From Apus apus (lineage: Eukaryota > Chordata > Aves > Apodiformes > Apodidae): a DNA stretch of 64,000 nt. The position numbers were made by a program, and so were the translations under genes. The notes beneath the pieces were generated by a model that searched no databases, had not been told where the DNA came from, and worked only from the letters and a program-made list of their open reading frames with translations. Positions 26,501 to 38,500 of the stretch are shown here, in pieces. Numbering within the stretch: the first letter of the stretch is position 1; every line of letters begins with the position of its first letter. The stretch covers positions 153,560,858 through 153,624,857 of the forward strand of contig NC_067282.1 of the NCBI RefSeq assembly GCF_020740795.1, given 5' to 3'.

Positions 26501-29500
26501 AGATAGTAAAAAAAACCAAACCCCAAGCTTCATTTATGAAGCAAAATCTTATGCAAAGATAATTTCACTGTGTCATAAGAAAAAACAAGATGGCTTTGTA
26601 ACATATTGCTATGATCTAACATTTTAATACAGCCAATTGCATTCTAAAGTCACCTAAAATATATTCTAAAATTCTAAAGTATCCTAAAATATAACACAAA
26701 TGCTTTTTAATTTGCTAGGATATAAAAGTAACATGAGTTCAGATGAGATGCTATATCTGATATAAAGAAAAAAGGATAAGAATAAAGAAGAAGAAGGGGA
26801 CTATAAACCAGGGACAGAAAAGTTATTCTATCTCTATTTAGAGAATCAGGGAGATAGTGTTGCAATTCCAGGTTCAATCCTAGTGGCTGTCCTTGGAAAA
26901 AGGATATTGAAAAATTGAGGTCTTTGGGGAAAAAAGTGTTATTAAAATGACAGGGTCCAAAACAAATATGATACTTCAAAGGCATAATATACTTGATTTA
27001 CTGGAGAAAGGGTAGAGAGATGACTTCAGAACAGTTTGTATACACATAGTTTTAAAACACAGAATTGAAATATCTGCTTTAAATCAAGACCAGGAAATTA
27101 ATCTAAACAAACATGGACAAGAGGTGCAGTTTTATTTTTACAGGAAGAGGAATTCATCACAAGAATATCTTCCCTAGGGACATGAAAGATTCAAGCCTTA
27201 CTTCACAATTAATGGATCTTTTTTAGAAGATATACTCAATTAAAAAAAACAACAAAAAACAAACATCAAGAAACAAGAACCAAAAGTAAACCCTACATTT
27301 CTGGCCTTGCTCCAGTAACACATGTCAAAGAACCTGTCTTATAACAGAGAATGATCATCATCTGGTCTCAAAACATACTCACTTGCAGCTGCTTTTTCAA
27401 AAGCTTCCGTTTAAAGCCTTCATAAAACATGAACTGTATGGCAGGATTGAAGACCAACAGCAAAGAGGGGAAAGTACCATTCCATAAAGCTAAGACTCCT
27501 TCATCTCGTATTATCTGATGGAAGGCATCTGAGAAGAAGGGTGGGGGAAAAAAATAAATTAAAATTTTGAGTACAAAATTCTGACAATAGAAGGATGAGA
27601 AAAGTTAAACTTAAAGCCTAATATTCAAAATGTACAAAAATCTACAGCAGTCTTTTATGCAACTTTTTAAATCTTCCATTCAGATCTGAAAGTTAACAAA
27701 AAACAGCAACAAGAAGGTTCTTGTTCATACCACCATTGATGTAAACAAGGCTTATCATCAGCACAAACACCTCACTGTTTTTAGTACCAGGTGAGAATCA
27801 CCACTAAGGTCTTATAAACCCTCTTGAAAGCAACATTTTTTTAAACTTATTTTTAAAAGGAAGACAGCCTGAACATGTGGCTGATTAAGAGATTAAGGTA
27901 AGTGAAATTTAATTTGCAGATTGTCTGTCCAAACTCAAGACTCACAGATACCACCTCACTGGGCTCTCTAGTACTCCAGGATTTGTATGATAAGGTATCT
28001 TTTACAAAGGCAGGTATGTTAGTTACAGGTGTGCATACTACAAACTCTTAATTACCATCAGAAATGGCAAAGTCCAGTTTCCAGTAAAATTCAATGACTG
28101 CAAAGTGAAAGGGAAGAATAGAGATTCCAGGGTGAAAATGGTTGCATGAGTAAGTCTTCAAACTTCAGAGTCTTCAATATATTTAATGCATTTCTCTTTG
28201 TTGAAGACAACAGGTGCTTACCTATTATGCCTTTGTAATTGGTTGGTACAATGTCTTCATTTCTAAATTTTGCTCCCTGCAGCTTCAGACGTGTGTTGAC
28301 TACCCAAAGGGGAGTGGTCAACAGGACATTTACTACACCTAATGCAAAACAGAGCACAAAAAATCAGCCAGAACCAGAAGACTTTAAATGTTATCTTATA
28401 CCCTTTTAACCAAATTCACAAACTACTGAAGTTACTGGTAAGAAAAGGGGGGAAATTAACACAGCATAAAGGCAAAAGTAAACTGGTTAATTGATTATAA
28501 GGTACTTCAGGTATCCTCCCACAACAGCTCTGTCATGAATTAGGTGTCAGCAGATTGCATACAGTGGGAAGACATTTCTGCTACTCCTCCCCAAAACTGT
28601 AACAAACAAAACCACCAAACACCAATCAACAAAACACACCAAACATGAACACATTGAAGGGATCTGAAGTGAACTTGTTCCTTTCCTGCACACTACACCT
28701 CATTTGGAGTACAAAATACTCTTAATCTTTCTGCGTCACAGAAATTAGCAATTACTTCTACACTGGTTGCTTTGGTAGGAGTCTCAGTGACACACTGAAT
28801 TATTCAATTATATTGAGATGGACAGTCTATCAACAGTATACTAATCATGAAAAGATGAAACTTTACAACCTACATTGTGCCTATTCTTTTTATTTTCCTT
28901 TAGGAGGGTTTGTAAAAGCAGAATATGAATGTAAAAATATTTCAGTATCCTTCATAAGGACTACAATCAGCACTCAAAGTTTTAAGCAAAATCAAGCACT
29001 AGAAAAAGCAAGCCAGATTCATCTCTCTTAAACAAAGTCAAGGTGATTATATTATGGAACAACAGGTCAGAGCACAATATACTTGTAACTTTTTGCCCAG
29101 AGTCAGTTAAAGGAGATAAAACTTTATTTTCCAGGCTGGAAAGGTAATTTTTTAAATTACATTTTTCCAATCTGTATGTGCTAGCAGTAAGAGGAATAAG
29201 AGATGGGTAGCAAATACCCAAGTAGAATTTTTCAGTTATACCAGGTATTATTTCTTTATAAGGACATAAAACTATGGACAGTGAAGAAGTAATTTAACTG
29301 ACAAGTTAACCTAATTACCTTAGCTTTTGTTCCTCAATGTAATTACAAGAAAGCTTCCCCACTGTGATAAAGCCAACTTAAGAATTTCTTCCTTACTTTC
29401 CCCCAGCTACTCAGCCATTGATTATGCTACACACTGGAAGTACAAGCAACTAGCAAGGAGAAATCAACATTTCCCCCTATACCCCCCCAAATAATCACAG

Positions 29501-32500
29501 GGGGTTTTTTTGGGTTTTTTGTTTTGTTGGTTTGGGGTTTTTTTGTTTGTTTGGTTTGGTTTTTTTTCAGATTTTTAAAAGCCAGTTTGTTTCAGTGTGG
29601 TTGCGTGAGCAATTGCTCTTGTAGAATAGTACAGGCAAACATAGGCACCCAGTGATAATTTTTCACATTGGATTAGCTAGAAAAGCCACTAGTGTCATCA
29701 GCCCCTTCAAAGAAGCCATCCAGATGAGAGGAAGGGATTAAACAGAACATAAAGCTCCCACTATACTTGCACATATCTAGGGACTCACTGTCACTTCCAA
29801 ATGACAATCCAAAAAGAAGTCTGAAAATTGGCACCCAAATCCTTACATTAAAAGCTCTTACTTAACCTAATAAAAAATGTTTCAGAATTGGCATATATCT
29901 TTCCCTCTGAAAAAAACCTGTATCACGTCTCTCTGCCACTTGTCTTCAACATCTAAAAGATTATGCTTAGGTATCATAGTGAACAACACACCAAACAAAA
30001 CCAAAAATACTAGACTGCAACAGTACTGGGCTGTGTGCCACAATTCACAAATGAAGCAGGTCTGCATACAGTCGGAGGTGTTGAGTACTCAGTGTGACCT
30101 CCAGTGGACTTCACAAGAAAAATACTAGATAGAATACCCTAAAAATACATTTTTGATGCAATTGAGATTTAAGTATTACCTGCAACAACCCCAAGAACCA
30201 AGTCTTTTCCAGTGGTTGATTGCTGACCTTTGACCCAGAGAGTTTTAAGACTATTAAATGTATAAAAATAAACAAAATTGGAGCAACAGAGGCTGGAGAT
30301 AACAGGAAACCATCCTCGATACGGTGCCAACCTAATGGAGAGGAAAAAGTAATGGTAAGGCATGAGCAAAGTATTCATGTGATCTAGTCGATTTTACATG
30401 TTGGTGGGAGGTCCCAGAGATAAAATATTAAGTAAATATATCTTTATCATTAATGGTAGCAAATCATACCATACTAAACTCCTGATTATATCATTTAAAA
30501 AATTATGCAGTTATGAAGTATAGTAATCAGAAATAACTCCACTGAAAAGGAGATGCAGAGGGACAATATATTTACAGTGAGAAGCTTGGGGCTTATTCAC
30601 TCCAAGAGTATTACCACTATAATTGCTCTCTACCAACAGCCAGTGGTGAACTACAAACATTTAGGGGATAAATATATGTTTGAACCATGTGTGTTAACAT
30701 ACCGACCAATATGGTCAGTTCAAACCATATACTAAGACATACCAAGGCATGGGCAGAATTCCCATCTTTATTGAGAAAAGATAACACCCCAATAAAAAAA
30801 TGCTCCCATCTCCAAGGAAACAAAGCTTAACACAGTTGTCCCACTTTTCTTTCCAGCTACTTCTTCAATATGAAACAATAACATTTACATAAAATTCCAC
30901 CTGGAATAAGGAAGAATAAATATATCTGTCTGGATTCTCACATAAAATTTAAAGATGGAAGACTAGTTACAGATATTAATATGCTCCACCAAGGAGAGCC
31001 TTCAAAAGGATACAACCTGGGGCATAAGATATGTAGGTGGGAGGAATTTCTTTTTTATTGCCTAGCAATAAAGCCAACAGCAAGTCCATCTGGTAAGTGA
31101 GAAAAAGACATTACCTATTTCAAGTTAACTAGCTTAATCACAGATGAAAACGTGAATAATGCCCTCTTATCTCACAGGTGTTGTGAATAATTGTAGTTGT
31201 TTGTGTATCATCTCAATCTCTTATGACTTAGAAATTATTTCATAATAACTAACTGGGCTTCCTTCTTTGACAAGCCTGATGAGCCTGTAAAACAGGGACA
31301 CCTCAACAACTGCTGTACATCCCCAGTATGTTCTAAAATACATCCAATAAAGATAATTATATGCACCTTCACTGAAGCTGCACAGGCCAGGTAGAGAACT
31401 GGTATCACCTTAAGAGTGTAAGAAAACTCCTCAGAGACCAGCAGTAATCATGCAGGTTCTTAATATTAACATATTTGGAACATACATAAGGATTCCCAAG
31501 AATAGAACCATAAAAGATGCAAGGCTGGTAAATGCAGCATCTGACTGTTCTTAAAATGCAAATGCTATGTTTTCATCCTAGATGCAACAAGTGCTTCTCC
31601 CTGCCACGTAGCTAAGAATACATGACATTCTTCAGACTGTTTCTGAAGTTACAGGCTTAGCTAACAAAACAGTTACAATTACAAATTAGCTGACTATATA
31701 GTGAATCACAAGTAGAATTAAAACTGATTTTGGGAAAAAAAAAAAAAGGAAGAAACACCCTCTGGAGAATTTGGTTTTGCTTGATTTATTGAAAATCATA
31801 ATCAGAAATTCTTAGAGGAAACATCTTACAGTACGAAGCATGAAACTATGAAAAAAACCATGAGTTTATTTTAATGACTTATGTTGTCAGTGCTCACATT
31901 TATTATTCACATACAAATCCTCCTGCACACAAATAAAACCAAAGTTTGTGTTCCAAACTGCAACCTTCAGAACTCAGTGCATGCCAGTGAACATTTTTCA
32001 TATCACCTAGAAAAGGATGAAAGTGCAGGGAAGAAAGCAAAGCTGACTGATAAACTTTCTGTAGAAAGTCCATTAGCTAAATCTATTTGCTTTATGTTAC
32101 ACCTAGATGAGAAAAGCAGTCTCACAAAAGTATGAGACAAGACTCTACAAATTTATACAAATTAGGTGTTTATGACCTCACATCACAGATTTCAGATTTC
32201 TTGTGCAGTTTTGTTGGTTATTTTTAATTCCAGACGCACCTCTAAAACTAGTATCACTGCTTAGCCAGACCTTGCCAATACCTTTGGAAGAAAAAACGTT
32301 TAACTCTTGCCAGAATTAGGGATCTTTCTGCTTCACAGGAAAAGAAGGATGACCACTTCTGCAGGCTCTCCATTTCATCTAACCTTTTTTCTTTTTTACT
32401 TTCTCTTTCCTTTTTTTGACACCTCCATGAAACAAATGTAATGTAGGAACATCAACAAAAGATATCACCAACTGACTGAGAAGTACTCATGCATGTAACT

Positions 32501-35500
32501 GGTAAAACATCATTGGCCAAGCTAAACTTTTGTCAACTTTAATGTCCTGTAATGTCAGTAAGTGTTTCAGGGATAGAAACTTGTAACAAGGACACTCATA
32601 CAACTGTTTCTCCCAGCCAGCTCAGCCTGCATGGCAAATAAAGCACAGCATTGCTGAAAGTTAATAGCTTATAGTTAGTTAGATCTTCTGTCTCACAAGC
32701 ACCAAGAGTCACATGTTTACCTCCAAACGCTTAGGAGGAAAACAGCCTTCCAACTGGGAACCATGTCTCAATCCTCCTGTTTAAAGTGGCTCAGCTGCCC
32801 AAGAGTTTCGTCTTGGTTATGAGAAATGGACACACCCAAGAATCCAGGCAGACGAAGCTGGTTTATCAGGTACAGGAAGGTACATTTGCTTACAAACCTG
32901 CATTTCTGAGGAGGCACAGCTGCCTCCCTAATGCAGGTATAGTTACATCACTGAACAGTTTGATTGCATAAGGTGCTCGAGAAGGTTATTTTGAATTAGC
33001 TCAAGATGAACATATAAGATTATGTAAATCATATCACACTTACATGAAGACATTTTAATTAAAAAGTAAAAAATCTGTTCACATGGACTAGGTACTCAAC
33101 TCTACCAGCAAATTCACATTAATTTTAGAGCTTGCCTACATGAAGACAAGGAAAATTAGTATCTACTCACAGGCCTTCTTCTTTGATTATTTCCAATAGG
33201 ACTGCTGGTGTTGTCTTAGATTTCCGCTTCTCATCAACTGGAAAACAGAAGAATCAAATTTTTTAGATTATTCTCAGGTTTAGCACTCATTTTGAAATGA
33301 AGAGTTCTTCCTACTCTGAACATACTCCAGAAGAGCACATTTCTTCTTCATCACAGATGATAGACATTCCCTACTTCTGCAGCAATTCCAAAAAGCATCT
33401 CCTTATTTTCATTTGCTAGGTAAGGCTATTTTTTTCATTCTTCCTCAGACTAGCAGGTTCTGTTGGGCACCAGAGTATCTGCAATTACCAACTCCTAACC
33501 CAACAATTGTGACATGAACTGAAGGCTGGTTCACCTTAGGTAAGAGACTAGAATTGGGCCTGCCTAGATGCTCTCAAAATTGTACCTTGGACTCCAGACT
33601 ACCACCACTAACCAAGCCCTCAAAGAACACTGGATCTTCCTCCACTGAAAGCTGTTCAACAGCTGATGTGCTTTAGTCACAGTGCTAAAATGCTTGATGA
33701 TTCTGGGAGTTTAAACTCGGTGATAGAGCATTAGAACAACAAAGTGGACACTCCTGCTCCCAGTTCTAAACCTGACTTTTCCCTTTAAACCACTCTCAGG
33801 AAGAACTCTAGTTTCTCATTATACTGCCCCCACGTTTTGAAGTGCTCTCAGCAGCCGAAAGCAGAAACACACAAATGTAATCCTCTGTAATCTCCCATCT
33901 TTATTCTTCTTTTTGGTCTTAGACAACCATTTAAAAGCCATTATCTGGCCACACATCACACAGCTTTTTCAGCTAATTAAAAGGTTGCCCAATACTTTCC
34001 AAAGGGAGAATTACCTTCACCAGGAAAAATCATGTTAGTGATTAAATGGTGTTAGCGTTACACAGGTCAAGATTCCTGTTCATGCAAGAACCTACAACCA
34101 CCCAGGCCAAGATGAACAGAAACATCATTGTACAAAGAAACTAGAGTTTAACACTTACCCTGAAGTCTAAGCCTAGCTGTATCCAAAGGAAAAAACACAG
34201 TCATTGCAGTCATACTGCCCTGAAAAACAAAATAAACTGGCTATATAGTGTATCATTTGCCTGCCAGACTCCTTTCAGCCCTTTACTTCTCACCCAGAAA
34301 CCAGTGTACTGAATACATTTAAAACTGGGATAAACTCCATATATAAAATGTCCTTTTTAACACTTAAAAAACCAAGTTTCTTATTTTGTATTTGATCAGG
34401 CTAACATTAAACCCATTAGAAGATTTTTGCCCAAAGAGAAAGGTGTTGAAGTCTGAGAGGTGATAAAAGTAGCCATCAGGAGAAAAAGTTGTTGCATTTT
34501 CTCTACCTCCTATTAGCCTCAGTACCCAATTTCTACTTCAAACAAAAAAGGGAAAAATATGACACAAACAGCCACTGTGTTACAGTAACACCATCTTGAC
34601 CTAAGAAAAAAATAAAAAAGCCTTTTATTCATTAAACAACTGATAGTACAAGTTTTTCAGGACTTAAGCCGGCATTGTACTAAATTATAATTTATGAGAT
34701 AAAGATCAGCCAACCAGGAACCCTCTGTGGCATGAATTACATATAATTAATTAATTAATGACCTAGATGTCACCAGATTCTCTTCCTGTGAATCCAACAC
34801 TCTCTCTTCACTTCCCACATGATCCAACCATTAAGGCCTCCAAATGGAAAAGCCAGCAGCCACTCTCCTTAAAAACAGGGTTAAATTCTGTATTTGCAAA
34901 TGCCCTTCTCCCTCCAACACCATTCATCATCATTCATCAGAACTCTAGCATTAATATTGCACAGCTTCTGGCCAAGACCTCTAACTCAAAAAGACCCTGG
35001 CTTGGTGTAAACCTGTTAACAGTCTACAGTAGTATTAAATGCATTACCTGCCTGCTAAAGCTGTGGCACTCTTCTCTTAGTAGCCACGCAAACTGAAGGT
35101 CTGGGATACCCCAAGGCACTGTGTTTAAAGTGCACTATGGGGACTTGAGCTTTTCTAGAGCCATGCTATGCCCAACATTTAAGCAAGTTTTGTCTCTGGA
35201 AACACTCCAGCTCCTAAGCAGGCTGCTTGGGCCTGTCTCTACAACTAGTAACAGAGGATTATTTTTCAGGTGGTGTTTCCTCACTAAGAGGGGTCTTGGT
35301 TGAAGTCTTAACAAGATTTGTGTTTCTCCAGCTGTTGTAACACCAGGTAGCAGATGAAAGGAAACACTTGGCCACAAATACCTGGTTGTTTTAACCAATT
35401 AGTTTGGGCTCTAGCCAAAAGGATTGGTTCTGCTCACCAGTGTACTTGTTCCATGTCTGCTCATTCTTGGTACCTACTGTGAAGGCAGCTGGACAGCAAA

Positions 35501-38500
35501 TAGGATAAATAAACCCAGTGGACTACAAATTTTTTTTAATAAATTTCAGTCAGAAGGCCAGTATCAACAAAATAAAGTGCCAGAAAGAGCCAAAATATAC
35601 CTCCTAATGACAGCTACACTACAGCAAAAATATACCTCCTAATGACAGATACACTACAGCAACCCTAAGACAACCTCAAAACACAGTAACACATACCTAT
35701 GCACAAAACAGCCACAAGACTGCACAGTCACTACAAGTTCCAACCTTTCCCTGTGCCATCTATCCTGTTTCATGCTCCCAAAGTGAGATTTATCCTGAAT
35801 CTCAGTCTCAATGCAATCCACCATACAGCAACACAAACACATGCACTCAAAATCAGAAAATGGGGAAGCAGTCAGGGTAGCAGCACACAGGACAAAGGGG
35901 TGGACACAAGGTACAGAACAAAGTATTTCAGTTGGACCTACAACAATCATCTAGTCCAACTGCCTGACCAATTCAGGTCTGATCAAAAGCTAACGCATGT
36001 TAAGGGCACTGTTCAAATGACTCTTAAACACAAAGACACCTGGGGCACCAAGCACCTCTCTAGGAAGCCTGTTCCAGTGTTTGACCACCCTCTTGGTAAA
36101 TAAATGCTTCCTCATGTCCAGACTAAACCTCACCTGGTGCAGCTTTGAACCATTACCATGCAATGAGCTGGACAGGCTTCTTCAAACTGGCATAAAAGAT
36201 AAAGGAAGCCACAGCTCAACAGCACGTCATGAGATAACTCATGGAACAACTCAACTACACAGTGAGAAGACTGCCAGAAGCATCGCATAAGGGAGACAGG
36301 ATTTCATGGCTAGAAGTAAGGGAAACGAGAGGGATGAGCAGGACCAGCCCTTTCTCCAGCAACAAAACCTCACAAAATCACAGAATGTTAGGGGTTGGAA
36401 GGGACCTCTGGAGATAATCTAGTCCAACCCTCCTGTCAGAGTAGGTTCACCTAGAGCATGACAATGGAAAAGCTCCTTACTGACTCACACTTGGGACCAG
36501 CAGGGAAAGTAATCCATATTACTGACTGCAGGAAAATACACTGAAATGCATGATCCTGTACTGCTGAAAGGGTGAGGCTTCACTGCCTGCTTTCCCACCA
36601 CCTCCCTGTTACTGCTGAATCCCGGCAGTTTGCCAAGTGAAGTCATGCCATCACTAGGACAGGTACAGACCAGCTTAAGCAATCCCAGCTGTTGGTCAAC
36701 TATATGTTTGCATCCCTGCCTCCTCCATGCTGGTGGCATAACTCTTCAGGCACCTACATGATGTTGCAGACAGGGAAACTAACCTGACTGAAAAATAAAT
36801 TTTTCCACTGGGACTCTTTTTCAGTAGGATCAGCTGGAGTATCACATAAACAACAGCACAGTAGCCAAGAGGTGGCGGTAAGTGGCCTGAACAAGTGGCC
36901 TGAATTGACCCTGCTGTCAAGGAGAGGAGTGCAGGACCACAGCCTAAAGTTTGGTTTTCTAACAAAAAAAAATTTAAAAATAATTATGTTACCAGCCAAC
37001 ATTTAGTATCAAACAAAGCAGCTTGACTGCTGTCATAGTACTACAGAGTCCCCATTCCTACAGGAAGATTACAGCTATATGGAGAGATAAAGAATTCTTT
37101 TATATAAATCAATTAAAGTTCACAGCAAATCAAGAACTCGCACTTTGTGCTGCTCACAAAACTACTCAAGTTTGCCTAGGTAGCGTAGAAGTTCTATGAA
37201 CTTCCATATTTCAGCTGATGACACTAAACTGGGAGGAGTGGCTGACACACCAGAAAGCTGTGCTGCCATTCAACAAGACCTAGACAGGCTGGAGAGCTGG
37301 GCAGGGAGAAACTTAATGAAGTACAACAAGGGCAAGTGCAGAGTCTTGCATCTGGGAAAGAACAACCCCATGTACCAGTACAGATTGTGGGCTGACCTGT
37401 TGGAGAGCAGTGTAGGAGAAAGGGACCTGGGGGTCCTGGTAGACAGGAGGATGACCATGAGCCAGCAGTGTGCCCTTGTAGCCAAGAAGGCCAATGGCAT
37501 CCTGGGGTGCATTAGAAAGGGTGTGGTTAGTAGGTCAAGGGAGGTTCTCCTCCCCCTCTATCCTGCCTTGGTGAGGCCACATCTGGAATATTGTGTCCAG
37601 TTCTGGGCCCCTCAGTTCAAGAAGGACTTGGAACTGCTTGAAAGAGTCCAGCGCAGAGCCACAAAGGTGATGAAGGGAGTGGAACATCTCCCTGATGAGG
37701 AAAGGCTGAGCCAGCTGGGTCTCTTCAGCTTGGAGGAGACTGAGGGGCAACCTCATCAATGTTTACAAATACATTAAGGGCAAGTGTCTGGAGGACAGAG
37801 CCAGGTTCTTCTCAGTGATAGGACAAGGGGAAATGGGTGCAAATTGGAACACAGGAGGTTCCACGTAAACATCAGAAAAAAACTCTTTACTGTGAGAGTG
37901 ACAGAGCACTGGAACAGGCTGCCCAGAGAGGTTGTGGAGTCTCCTTTGCTGGAGACATTCAAAACCCACCTGGACAGATTCCTGTGTGATGTGCTCTGGG
38001 TGACCTTGCTGTGGAAGGGGGGTTGGACTAGATGATCTTTTGAGGTCCTTTCCAACCCCTAAGATTCTGTGATTCTGTAACTTCCACCATGTTAGAGCAT
38101 TAACAAAAATTAAAATCTTGTTGTGATCTGACAAGTTCTTCTGACTCATTACCTTAGCACAGCTCTGTGGGTTGCCTTTTTTTTTTTTTTAATTATTACA
38201 TCACAACTGCGTGCTTTGTAATAATTTAAACTAATAGTGAGACAGTATCAGGTTGGTACCCATGTAAAAAATCTTGCCATAATGCATATATTACACCAGC
38301 AGACAGAAACCTCTAAATTGATTAGTACATCTTTACTATAACAAAAAACTACCACGGTTTCCACATAGGGCAGAAAAAAAAAATCCACTTTGTTTTAGGA
38401 AAAAACTCTTGCTCATTAACTTTACATTGTATATGAATATTAGTGACAGCAAGTGGAAGCCACAAGGTAAAGAAGTCCAATAACTCCAAGAAGTTGTGTC

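Larger units (their letters stand above)
20566..34158 (-). other. SLC25A17 introns 2-8
   Basis: Seven introns between the exons listed: 33238-34158, 30332-33170, 28339-30179, 27529-28221, 25493-27382, 21106-25396 and 20566-21022. They are AT-rich and mostly unique. Contents seen: one CR1 fragment in intron 7 (24414-24605), a 21-nt palindrome in intron 7 (23324-23344), a 30-bp imperfect tandem duplication in intron 6 (26641-26692), a G/T-rich simple tract in intron 4 (29499-29570) and an imperfect inverted repeat in intron 3 (30674-30730). Confidence 0.8.
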
